36,168 nt of DNA from Pseudomonadota bacterium (GTDB taxonomy: Bacteria > Pseudomonadota > Alphaproteobacteria > Rhizobiales > Aestuariivirgaceae). The notes beneath the pieces were generated by a model. That model worked only from the letters and a program-made list of their open reading frames with translations, was not told the origin of the DNA and did no database searches. How positions within the stretch are numbered: the stretch's first letter is position 1; each line of letters begins with the position of its first letter. The stretch spans positions 1-36,168 of the forward strand of contig CAUJIO010000064.1 of NCBI GenBank assembly GCA_963205315.1, given 5' to 3'. Positions 18,004-25,801 of the stretch are shown piece after piece. Made by a program: the position numbers and the translations under genes.

Positions 18004-20340
18004 ATGGTCGCTGTCACGGACGGGCTGGAACTGATCGTCAACACGATCACCGACGGAAAGCAGTACAGGCCCTATCTTGCAGCATTGGCCACTGGCGGCT
18101 ACGTCATTGGCTGGCAAGACGAGAGCGGACTCGGATCGCCGCCGGGTGATTTCAGCGACGACGTCCGCTATGCCGTCTACGATGCCTTCGGCAACCGCAT
18201 CAGCGGCGGCAATGACCTCATCGCCAACACCGAAAAGCTGAGCGCCCAGTTCCAGGGCGCGGCGGCAGGTTTTACCGATGGCAAGTTCGTCACTGTGTGG
18301 ACGGACGCCAGCGAAACCAATCCGGACTTCGACAACCGAGCCATCCGCGGCCAGATATTCAACGCCGATGGCTCGAAGTCGGGCAGCGCTTTCATCATCA
18401 ATTCGACCTATCCGCTGAGCCAGACCGAACCCTCGGTGGCGGTGCTGAGCAACGGCAAGTTCGTGGTGAGCTGGACCAGCGAAGACGACAACGCCTCGGG
18501 CGCTACGCAGATCATCGGCCGGATCTTCAATGCCAACGGCACGCCGTCGAGCGGCGAGTTCGTCATCAACACCGGACAAGATGTCGGAAATCAGGACAAC
18601 TCCACCGTCTTTGCTTTGTCGACGGGCGGCTTTGCCGTGGTCTGGGACGACCGCGAGAGCAGCAACGTCACCGATAATCAGACCGCGACCTACATCCGCC
18701 TCTACGATGCGGGGGGCACGGCGGTCGGACCGGCGCTTGTCGCCAACAATGCATCGGCGGGCGATCCGCAGGATGTGAGCGTCTCTCAAATGGCCGACGG
18801 ACGGTTGCTGCTGGTATGGTCCGACTACGCGTTCGATTCGGCGAGTGGCGATGGATCTGGCGGCTCGATCCGGGCGCGGTTTCTCGATCCCGTGAGCGGA
18901 ATCTTCAGCCCACGGATCGATGTCAACACCACCGAGCTGAACGATCAGGTTGACCCGCAAGTGGCAGCGCTGTCCGATGGACAGTGGGTTGTGGTGTGGA
19001 CGGACCGCAGCGGCACGCCTGGCGAGGACGACAGTTTCACCGCTGTGCGCATGCAGGTTTTCAATGCCGCCGGCGCCAAGGTTGGCACGGAAATCCTGGT
19101 GAACAGCGACACTGATTTCGAGCAGGAAAATCCTGTCATCACGGTTCTGAAGGATGGCCGCTTCGTCGTCGCCTGGCAGGACAACAGCCAGACAGGCTCG
19201 GATACGGATGCCTTTTCCATCCGCAGCCAGATTTACGATGCGCGGCTGGCGGCCATCGATGTCGATGGCACTGCGCAAGCCGATTCTTACGAGGGTACCG
19301 AGTTTGCCGATACGATTGACGGGCTTGCCGGAAACGATGTGGTTCACGCCGGAAGCGGGGGTGACTTCATCTTTGGCGGTGTGGGACTGGATTTCCTGTT
19401 CGGCGAGGCTGGCGATGACGAGCTCGACGGCGGCGATGGCAACGATGAACTTGATGGCGGGGGCGGAGACGATACGCTGAACGGCGGCGCAGGCGGCGAC
19501 AAGATGAGTGGCGGCGCGGGTGACGATACCTATTTCGTCAGCAGCCTCGCGGATACGGTGATCGAACTTCCAAATCAAGGCACCGACACCGTGAAGTGCA
19601 GCGCCAGCGCCTATCAACTCACGGCCAATGTCGAGCGGCTGATCTTCGTCGGAATTGGCAGTTTCACGGGTGTCGGAAACAATATCGACAACGAGATTAT
19701 TGGTGGCAGCGGCAACGACCGGCTGGCAAGCAATGGCAATGGTGACGACAGCTTCAATGGCGGCGGCGGCACCGACATCATGGACTATCGCAGCAGTTCG
19801 TCCGGCGCGGTTCTCAACTTCCTCACCGGCATCTTTGGCGGTGCAGCGGCGGGTGACAGTTTCACGTCGATGGAAGTTTTCTACGGGTCAAATTCCGCCG
19901 CCGACACGATGACCGGCGGCGCGCAAGCCGTATGGTTCGAAGGCTTTGGCGGAAATGACACGCTGACGGGTGGAGCGCTGAACGATAAATTGGTGGGCCT
20001 CACCGGAGCCGACACGTTGAGCGGGCTCGGCGGCATTGACACGCTGCAAGGCGGGCAGGGCAATGACACGCTGCGCGGCGGCAGCGGCGGCGACTTCTTC
20101 GTCTATAACGAGCAATCGATCCCTCGCATCTTGTCCGGCTTCGGCCACGACACCATCGCCGATTTCCAGGACGGTGTGGACAAGCTGAAATTTTCGACAC
20201 GCGTTGCCACGTCCATCGCCGACATGACGATCACTGGCAACAACACCCACGCAGTGACGATCACCATGGCCGAAGGCACGATTGAACTGTTCAGCCGCGG
20301 GACGATTTTCATCTCCGCGGCCGACCTCATCTTCGGCTGA
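18004..20340 (+). CDS. Secreted RTX calcium-binding protein with seven propeller-like repeats
   Basis: The product has 778 residues and no signal peptide, as expected for a type I secretion substrate. Residues ~10-415 hold seven repeats of about 55-60 residues. Each contains a Gly-hydrophobic-Trp-Asp/Ser core (GGYVIGWQDES, GKFVTVWTDAS, GKFVVSWTSED, GGFAVVWDDRE, GRLLLVWSDYA, GQWVVVWTDRS, GRFVVAWQDNS) and then a strand such as IRGQIFNADG; seven units fit a seven-bladed beta-propeller. Residues ~430-510 and ~646-700 carry glycine/aspartate RTX nonapeptides (GGAGDDT, GGQGNDTL) that bind calcium. The C-terminal HDTIADFQDGVDKL is typical of type I secretion signals. No exporter genes are in the window. 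The start at 18004 follows GGAGTGGA. Its ligand and role are unknown. Confidence 0.9.
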   Translation: MVAVTDGLELIVNTITDGKQYRPYLAALATGGYVIGWQDESGLGSPPGDFSDDVRYAVYDAFGNRISGGNDLIANTEKLSAQFQGAAAGFTDGKFVTVWTDASETNPDFDNRAIRGQIFNADGSKSGSAFIINSTYPLSQTEPSVAVLSNGKFVVSWTSEDDNASGATQIIGRIFNANGTPSSGEFVINTGQDVGNQDNSTVFALSTGGFAVVWDDRESSNVTDNQTATYIRLYDAGGTAVGPALVANNASAGDPQDVSVSQMADGRLLLVWSDYAFDSASGDGSGGSIRARFLDPVSGIFSPRIDVNTTELNDQVDPQVAALSDGQWVVVWTDRSGTPGEDDSFTAVRMQVFNAAGAKVGTEILVNSDTDFEQENPVITVLKDGRFVVAWQDNSQTGSDTDAFSIRSQIYDARLAAIDVDGTAQADSYEGTEFADTIDGLAGNDVVHAGSGGDFIFGGVGLDFLFGEAGDDELDGGDGNDELDGGGGDDTLNGGAGGDKMSGGAGDDTYFVSSLADTVIELPNQGTDTVKCSASAYQLTANVERLIFVGIGSFTGVGNNIDNEIIGGSGNDRLASNGNGDDSFNGGGGTDIMDYRSSSSGAVLNFLTGIFGGAAAGDSFTSMEVFYGSNSAADTMTGGAQAVWFEGFGGNDTLTGGALNDKLVGLTGADTLSGLGGIDTLQGGQGNDTLRGGSGGDFFVYNEQSIPRILSGFGHDTIADFQDGVDKLKFSTRVATSIADMTITGNNTHAVTITMAEGTIELFSRGTIFISAADLIFG

Positions 20341-20341
20341 C

Positions 20342-20361
20342 GGCGGCCGTTACTGGCCGCC
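20342..20361. terminator. Bidirectional hairpin between two convergent genes
   Basis: GGCGGCC (20342-20348) and GGCCGCC (20355-20361) form a perfect seven-pair stem with a six-base loop. It spans the gap between the RTX gene stop and the stop of the minus-strand gene, whose stop codon sits in the loop. The tail is not T-rich, so termination strength is uncertain. Confidence 0.45.
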
Positions 20362-21801
20362 CATCTTCATCGGATCGACGCCGTTGACGGTGAAGCTGCC
20401 CTGCGGCGTGCTCTCGATTTTCCACGACAGGTAATCGCCATCCGGCTTTGCCATGCCCTTGGCGACGATGACCATCGGGGCCATCTGCTGCATGCCCATT
20501 TCAGGCGGCGCCGCCTGGATGGCGGCCATGATGTCGTCGATCCCCTTGAGCTTGATCGTGGCCTGGCCTGCCGGCATCGCGGCGGGGCCAGCCGTCATGC
20601 TGCCTTCGGCCTTGAGGTCGAAGATCGAAGCGACGATCTCGCTGGGGCCAAGCCCCATGGTCACTGTGCCTTTCGGCAGCAGCGCCTGCTGCAGTTGCTG
20701 TTCGATTTCCGGCGGCAGGGGCGGTTCCTTGGCGAGATCGAAGTTGTCGATCATGAGCTTTGCCGGTGCTGCGAGATTGAAGTCGGCGATATTGAAATCG
20801 ATGGTGAAGGTCTGCGGCACGAGGCTGGCGGCCCAGGGCGGCACCACGCCGTCGGGCATCTTCAGCCCGGAGATCGTCAGCTTCTCGCGCAGTGCGCCGT
20901 TCTCGACGACGCCATTGGCATCGACCTGAACATCGATCTTCTGCAGGCCGAACTGGCCGAGCATGGTGTTGACGCTCAGATCATTCATCGTGCCTGTCGC
21001 AGAGATGCTGGCAAAGAGAGGGAGCGCGGCGCGGATCTTGTCCTTCAGCTGCGCCTGATCGGCGATGATCGCGTCCTTCGACGGATGGGCCACGAACCAG
21101 GCGGCGATCTCGGTGATCGCCTTGGGCTTGACGCCCTTGAGAACCCCATCATTGGTGCCGCTGGTGGAGGCGATGGAGAAATCCATGGGCGGCGTCGAGC
21201 CGTCGGGAGCTGCCGGCATCGAGATGGTTTCGCGCAGGTCGGTGTAGTTCGATTTTACCGTGCCGTCGGCGCCATCGGCGGTGCCGCTCAGCGTCGATTC
21301 GTAATGCATGCCGGCGATGGTGTAGGCAACCTTCGACGTGTTGCCGTTCTCCGTGATTACCTGATCGACGGCCAGTTGGCTGAAGTCAGTTGCCGAGGTT
21401 TCCATGGCGCCAAGCGCCTCATCGAAAATTCCTGTGCCCTTGATGCTGCCAAGGCTCATCTTCAAGTCGATCTTGCCGTCGACCTTGAGCGTCAGCGCGA
21501 AGGGCTGATCCTGATCGACCTTCCACTTGCCGCCGCCCTGGCCGGTGAGGGTCAATTTCACCGGAGTGACGGTGGCGGACGCGCCGGGTTCCTTGACCTT
21601 GTTGATGTATGGCGCAAGATCAAAAATCGCGGTGTAGGAGTCACCGGCGGGCTCGACCTTTACGACGCCCGGTTCGGAGCCGAGGTAAGATTGAAACAGC
21701 GCCGTGAGACGCTGGGCTTCGTCCGGCGTGGCGGCGGCAAGGCTATGTGCGCTGGTGCCGGCAAGGAGTGCAAACGTGAGCAGAGCGGCAGATGCTTTCA
21801 T
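20350..21801 (-). CDS. Periplasmic protein of unknown family
   Basis: The product has 483 residues with a signal peptide (MKASAALLTFALLAGTSAHSLA) and no further membrane segment. The mature part alternates strands with repeating patterns (GKWKVDQDQPFALTLKVDGK, TYPFAL-type segments) and has no cysteines in the visible stretches, giving the look of a long beta-rich protein like the YdgA/DUF945 or DUF2125 proteins, but I cannot place it in a named family. GAAGGGA precedes the ATG at the right distance. It follows a small Asp-rich gene on the same strand by 75 bases and is convergent with the RTX gene. Confidence 0.85.
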   Translation of the reverse strand: MKASAALLTFALLAGTSAHSLAAATPDEAQRLTALFQSYLGSEPGVVKVEPAGDSYTAIFDLAPYINKVKEPGASATVTPVKLTLTGQGGGKWKVDQDQPFALTLKVDGKIDLKMSLGSIKGTGIFDEALGAMETSATDFSQLAVDQVITENGNTSKVAYTIAGMHYESTLSGTADGADGTVKSNYTDLRETISMPAAPDGSTPPMDFSIASTSGTNDGVLKGVKPKAITEIAAWFVAHPSKDAIIADQAQLKDKIRAALPLFASISATGTMNDLSVNTMLGQFGLQKIDVQVDANGVVENGALREKLTISGLKMPDGVVPPWAASLVPQTFTIDFNIADFNLAAPAKLMIDNFDLAKEPPLPPEIEQQLQQALLPKGTVTMGLGPSEIVASIFDLKAEGSMTAGPAAMPAGQATIKLKGIDDIMAAIQAAPPEMGMQQMAPMVIVAKGMAKPDGDYLSWKIESTPQGSFTVNGVDPMKMGGQ

Positions 21802-21876
21802 GGCGCTGTCCCTTCAGATTGGAATAGCGCGCACCCAAGCATCCACCGCCTGCAACGTCAACTGGTGGATTGAAAA

Positions 21877-22194
21877 CTAGCGTTTGCTCTTGTGCTTGCG
21901 GCGCTGCGTGCGGGAGGAAGACGAATCGTCCGTGCCGTTGTCATCGGTGCTGTCATCGTCACCGTTGTCATCACCGCCGTTGTCGTCGCCGGATTCGTTG
22001 TCATCATCTCCGCCACGATCGTCGGAACCATGATCGTCGGAACCATGATTGTCGCCGCCGCCATGCGACGAGTCATTCCCTGAGTCCTTGGCAAATGCAG
22101 GCGCCAGCGTTGCAAAGGCGGGAAGGGCGAGGCTCGCGGCGGCGATTGTGCCGAGGCGCAGGAGGGCGATGCGGCGGGTGAGAAGGTCGGACAT
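21877..22194 (-). CDS. Small secreted Asp/Gly/His-rich protein
   Basis: The product has 105 residues. The N-terminus MSDLLTRRIALLRLGTIAAA with LALPAFATLAPAFA is a signal peptide with a weak twin-arginine pattern (TRRIALL). The mature part (about 36-92) is a low-complexity run of Asp, Gly, Ser, His and Asn (HGSDDHGSDDRGGDDDNE), ending in a basic tail (RTQRRKHKSKR). GGAG lies eight bases before the ATG. Such acidic sequence could bind calcium or other metals. A competing frame on the same strand is Thr/Met-rich and has no signal peptide or ribosome binding site. Imperfect 15-base repeats in the DNA (near 22018-22050) encode the acidic part. No homologue is recognised. Confidence 0.65.
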   Translation of the reverse strand: MSDLLTRRIALLRLGTIAAASLALPAFATLAPAFAKDSGNDSSHGGGDNHGSDDHGSDDRGGDDDNESGDDNGGDDNGDDDSTDDNGTDDSSSSRTQRRKHKSKR

Positions 22195-22227
22195 GGTGTT
22201 TCTCCGGTTCTGGGGCTCGAGGCGTTG

Positions 22228-22244
22228 AGCTTCTTTCTGAAGCT
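22228..22244. repeat. Short inverted repeat upstream of the Asp-rich gene
   Basis: AGCTTC (22228-22233) and GAAGCT (22239-22244) flank TTTCT. It lies 34-50 bases before the minus-strand ATG at 22194, in operator position, but has no recognised regulator. Confidence 0.3.
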
Positions 22245-22395
22245 TGACACCACCCTACGCCCGAGCAGTGCACAGCATGCTGATTAACCCCATCAGCCAA
22301 ATGTCAGCGTTCCGCCGCGCGGCCGCCGCGATTCGGACAAAGCCCGGCTGCTTGATGCGCCCCGGGTTGGAAACAAGGTCAAACGGAGAACTCCC

Positions 22396-24087
22396 ATGAA
22401 ATCGTTCACTCTGGCGGCAGTGCTTCTTGCCACGACCGCCGTCACGCCGCTGCTGGCCGCCGATATTCCGGCTGTGTCGAAAGTCGATGCCGTCACGGTA
22501 TTTCCGAGCGGGGCGGAGGTGACACGCGTCGCCGAGGCAAAGATCAGTGCCGGCGAACACAGCCTGATTTTCGAAGGCTTGCCGGGCGACCTGATGCCTG
22601 AGACCATCCGTGTCGAGGGCGACGCACTGGGCAAGGTCGAGATTGGTTCGGTTGATGCGCGCATGGTCTATGTCGGCTCGACGGACATTGATGCCAAGCG
22701 AAAGGTCCTGGAAGCGCAGATCCAGTCCTTGCAGGACGAGCGCGGCGTGCTCGACCAGACAATTTCCGATGCCGAGTACCAGAAGAGCCTGATGCAGCAA
22801 CTGGCATCGGGCGCCTTCACGGCTCCCACCAAGGACGGTGACGGCAAGAGCTTTGGTGCCGCCGATCTCGGTCAATTGCTGGATCTGGTCGGGGGAAAAT
22901 TGCAGGTCCTGTCGAAGCTTGTTCTCGAGTCGCGCGTCCGGCAGAGGCAGATCGACGTTGCGATGGCCGATCTTTCCAACCAGATCGGCATGCTGGCGCC
23001 CACCCAACAGGCGCGCATGCTGGTCACCGTGCATCTTGCCGCTCCGGCCGACGTCAGCGGCACCTTCCGCCTCAAGTATCGCATTGCCGGGGCGGGGTGG
23101 CAGCCGGTCTACGACGCACGGCTGACATCCCCGGAAGGCGGCAAGGCCACGAAGATCGAGCTGGTGCGGCGCGCTGCCGTGGTGCAGTCGACGACCGAAA
23201 CCTGGCAGGACGTCGCCTTGACGTTGTCGACGGCGCGGCCCATCGGCGCAACGGCGGCGCCCGATATCGAAGCCCAGCTGATCGATGGCTATGACACCCG
23301 CCGCGACGAGGGTCTGGCACGCCGGGCCAACAAGCTGGAAGCCCCGGCCCCGTCGAGCCAGGCGGTTGGTGAAACCATGGCCGATGCCGCCAAGGAGAAG
23401 GATGACACGCCGAAACCAGCGACGGTCGAGCAGATGCAGGCGGACGTCGAGATCGCCGGCTTCCAGGCGCTTTACGCCATTCCAGGCCGCGTCTCGATCG
23501 ACAACACCGGCACGGCCAAGAACGTCCGCATCGACACCAGCGAAATCGAGGCCCGGCTCTCGGCCCGCGCCGTGCCGAAATTTGATCCCAACGCCTATCT
23601 CACCGCGGCCTTCACCTTGAATGGCGAAACGCCACTGCTGCCGGGCACCGCGATGCTGTATCGCGATGGCGTGTTCATGGGGCAGGGCTATCTGCCGCTG
23701 CTGTCGCCGGGCGAAGAAGCCAGGCTCGGCTTCGGCGCCGATGACCTGATCAAGGTGAAGCGCACCGAGGTCAAGCGCCAGCGCGGCGAGGAGGGGCTCC
23801 TCACCACCTCCAACGTCGACGAGCGCGCCTATGACATCACCGTCAAGAACCTGCATGATTTTGCCATTCCGGTGACGGTCATCGACCAGATGCCGTACTC
23901 GGTGCGCGAGGACATAACCGTCGAAACGCTCCCCGGCATGACGCCGCCGTCGCTCAAGGATTTCGAGCGAAAGCGCGGCGTGCTGGCGTGGAATTTCGAT
24001 CTCGAGCCCAAGGCCGAAAAAGTGCTGAAGCACGGATTCAAGATCACCTGGCCGGAGAACATGGAAGTCGGCATGAACGTGAACTGA
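22396..24087 (+). CDS. MuiA-family protein (DUF4140 + DUF4139), periplasmic
   Basis: The product has 563 residues and a signal peptide (MKSFTLAAVLLATTAVTPLLA). The N-terminal DUF4140 region (about 30-125) contains VTVFPSGAEVTRVAEAKI and is followed by a coiled coil (KVLEAQIQSLQDERGVLDQT). The C-terminal DUF4139 domain (about 200-560) includes YRIAGAGWQPVYDARLTSP and ends KHGFKITWPENMEVGMNVN. The family is named after a Rhizobium mucoidy inhibitor; biochemical function is not established, though links to exopolysaccharide and to beta-sheet structure have been proposed. CGGAGAA precedes the ATG. It is divergent from the Asp-rich gene and stands alone, with a hairpin repeat 30 bases after its stop. 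Confidence 0.9.
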   Translation: MKSFTLAAVLLATTAVTPLLAADIPAVSKVDAVTVFPSGAEVTRVAEAKISAGEHSLIFEGLPGDLMPETIRVEGDALGKVEIGSVDARMVYVGSTDIDAKRKVLEAQIQSLQDERGVLDQTISDAEYQKSLMQQLASGAFTAPTKDGDGKSFGAADLGQLLDLVGGKLQVLSKLVLESRVRQRQIDVAMADLSNQIGMLAPTQQARMLVTVHLAAPADVSGTFRLKYRIAGAGWQPVYDARLTSPEGGKATKIELVRRAAVVQSTTETWQDVALTLSTARPIGATAAPDIEAQLIDGYDTRRDEGLARRANKLEAPAPSSQAVGETMADAAKEKDDTPKPATVEQMQADVEIAGFQALYAIPGRVSIDNTGTAKNVRIDTSEIEARLSARAVPKFDPNAYLTAAFTLNGETPLLPGTAMLYRDGVFMGQGYLPLLSPGEEARLGFGADDLIKVKRTEVKRQRGEEGLLTTSNVDERAYDITVKNLHDFAIPVTVIDQMPYSVREDITVETLPGMTPPSLKDFERKRGVLAWNFDLEPKAEKVLKHGFKITWPENMEVGMNVN

Positions 24088-24116
24088 GGGCAGGCTGCTT
24101 TCCATGTACCGACATG

Positions 24117-24182
24117 GGTCCCGGCGGAACAATCCAGCCGGGGCCATTCGCAAGTTTGAAGTTCGCAAGTTTGAAGGGAGCC
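24117..24182 (+). repeat. Hairpin leader repeat, copy A (decayed second copy of the purA leader)
   Basis: Bases 24117-24152 match 25747-25782 at 31 of 36 positions, and similarity continues through TTCGCA-GT-TGA to GGAGCCT. The arms GGTCCCGGC and GCCGGGGCC form a hairpin as in copy B. A 15-base unit (TTCGCAAGTTTGAAG) is tandemly duplicated at 24147-24161 and 24162-24176. Only an 11-codon open frame (ATG 24193) follows, so this copy drives no evident gene. Confidence 0.75.
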
Positions 24183-24258
24183 TCGCGTTACAGATGTCTC
24201 GCCAGCAGGTTCCAGGTCATTCATGAAACAGGACGGTTTTTACTGCGACTTTCCGGCT

Positions 24259-25566
24259 TTACCTCAGGGTGATAAGTCTGATCGGAATGTTGTTGATCGC
24301 CGCCATTGTCGTGCCCGAGAAATTGCAGATGCCGACCTCGGCAATGTTGGCTGAAACTACCCTGGTTCCGTACAGAAAAACTCCGTTCTGAACATCTCCT
24401 CGCCAGGCAACGATTGGAACGTCGCCGGCCGTAGCACCGGAAATACCGATGTTCACCCGAATGCAGCGGCCATTGGGAACAGCTCCGGCTCCGAAGCTAA
24501 CGCTCCCCGTTGCGGCGCCACCGGCGAAATCAGAAGACGTCAGGGTATTGTTTTCAATGTCGCCGGCGCCAATCGAATTGGAGGCGATGTCAGCGCTGGT
24601 GATCGTGCCGTCCGCGATATCCGTGGTGGTGATCGAGCCGTCCGCGATATCTGAACCGAACAGCGAATTGTTGACGATCTCGCCTGAATCGATCGAGTTG
24701 TCGGCAATTTCGGTCGCGGTGACGGAGTCGGGTGCGAGATCCGCTGACGTGAGACCGCCGCCCGGCTGCGTGTCATCGAGGACCTTGTCGCTCGTGATTG
24801 CATCAACGGCAATCTTCACACCGGTTACAGCGGCGTCCTTGATCTTTCCGCCGCTCACGGCCAGCGGCGCGATCTTGTCTTGTGTGACGGCCTGATTGCG
24901 AATGTCGGGATTGGGATAAGTGCCGTCGAGATCGCCACCTGCATCCCCGGAAGGAATCCCTCTGGCGGAGGTATCAGACGGCGATGCAGGCGAAGCCCTC
25001 AAAGGAGATTGAGGCGCGGCAGCAGGCTCCTGCGCTTTCGCAGTGCCGGATAACCCGATCTTGCCCAACTCACCACCCGCGGCAAACAATTGCCAGCTTG
25101 CACCCACCCCCGGCCTTTCGTTGACGTTGTCTTGTGCCGCAAGCCAACTCGCGCCCCTGAACGCAACGACATCGGTCATTTGGTAGGCGGTGGCTGCGCT
25201 CCATGTTCCGCGCGGCGTGATGGCCGATGGCGCACAATTGGCAATGACCGCCTCATGCGCGTCACCCAGTTGGCCACTAGGAAGAACCTTCTGTACGGAG
25301 ACGATACAGTCGCGCGGGAGGTAGACTGCGCTCAGACTGAAGGATTTGTCGTATCGTGAGACGGTGTTGAATGCCGCCTGCGTCTTCCCGTCGAGCCGCA
25401 GCTTCATGCCGGCTGTCGCCGCCTTGCCCGTGATCACAAGGCGGCCAGCGGCTATCTTCGCATCGGTGATCATGACATCGGGTGATCCCGCATGCACGGG
25501 GCCGCACAGGGCCAAGGTAGCAAGCACGGTGAAGGAAGCGGAAAATCCTGTGGTTCGACTTGTCAT
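24259..25566 (-). CDS. Secreted surface/fibre-like protein with chitin-binding-like module and decapeptide repeats
   Basis: The product has 435 residues from ATG 25566, which has AGGAG eight bases upstream. A signal peptide ends at GPVHA. Then comes a small Ig-like segment (residues 30-90), a CBM5/12-type chitin-binding-like module (about 122-163, WSAATAYQMTDVVAFRGASW), a GGDLDGTYPNPD collar like those in phage tail-fibre-related proteins, and about eleven ten-residue repeats (222-345). Four of these end in Lys (IKDAAVTGVK) and seven in Asp or Glu (IADGSITTTD, IADGTITSAD, IASNSIGAGD), suggesting a beta-solenoid. A C-terminal domain with two Cys follows (346-435). It is flanked by hairpin repeats in direct orientation, so it may have been inserted. 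A carbohydrate-binding adhesin or fibre is plausible. Confidence 0.82.
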   Translation of the reverse strand: MTSRTTGFSASFTVLATLALCGPVHAGSPDVMITDAKIAAGRLVITGKAATAGMKLRLDGKTQAAFNTVSRYDKSFSLSAVYLPRDCIVSVQKVLPSGQLGDAHEAVIANCAPSAITPRGTWSAATAYQMTDVVAFRGASWLAAQDNVNERPGVGASWQLFAAGGELGKIGLSGTAKAQEPAAAPQSPLRASPASPSDTSARGIPSGDAGGDLDGTYPNPDIRNQAVTQDKIAPLAVSGGKIKDAAVTGVKIAVDAITSDKVLDDTQPGGGLTSADLAPDSVTATEIADNSIDSGEIVNNSLFGSDIADGSITTTDIADGTITSADIASNSIGAGDIENNTLTSSDFAGGAATGSVSFGAGAVPNGRCIRVNIGISGATAGDVPIVAWRGDVQNGVFLYGTRVVSANIAEVGICNFSGTTMAAINNIPIRLITLR

Positions 25567-25743
25567 GGTGTTGTTTCTCCTGCCGACGCCCCGCATCCGA
25601 GAATTTCACACTTGGCCATGTCCCACAAGGGCCGGAGCCGAGGCTCGCCGGGCTGTAGAAATTCGTACTGTGCGAGATTTTGGGAACGCATTCCGTGACA
25701 ACCAGACCATTTGCCTTGGCCGCCCAATCGTGTATGAGCCCAC

Positions 25744-25797
25744 AACGGCCCCGGTGGAACAGTCCACCCGGGGCCGTTCGCATGTCTGATAGGAGCC
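25744..25797 (+). promoter_or_regulatory. purA 5' leader hairpin (repeat copy B)
   Basis: Arms AACGGCCCCGGTGGA (25744-25758) and TCCACC-C-GGGGCCGTT (25763-25778) pair over 15 positions with one bulged C and an ACAG loop. The ribosome binding site AGGAG (25791-25795) and the purA ATG (25802) follow within 24 bases. There is no T-run, so it does not look like a simple terminator. A second copy lies at 24117-24182. Confidence 0.6.
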
Positions 25798-25801
25798 TGA
25801 A

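Noticed and set aside
17845-19617. 590-residue minus-strand open frame opposite the RTX gene
   Set aside because: The plus strand has a promoter, a ribosome binding site and recognisable repeats; the minus frame has none.
22255-24168. 637-residue minus-strand open frame opposite the MuiA-family gene
   Set aside because: It has no signal or domain, and the plus-strand gene has clear domains and signal peptide.
24540-24910. Regularly spaced repeats of about 30 bases resembling an array
   Set aside because: The period is exactly ten codons and the repeats encode the decapeptides of the fibre-like protein.
25753-25779. GGAAC followed by CGTT in the purA leader as an EcfG promoter
   Set aside because: The spacer is only 14 bases and both elements are part of the hairpin stem, so it does not fit the consensus of 16-17.
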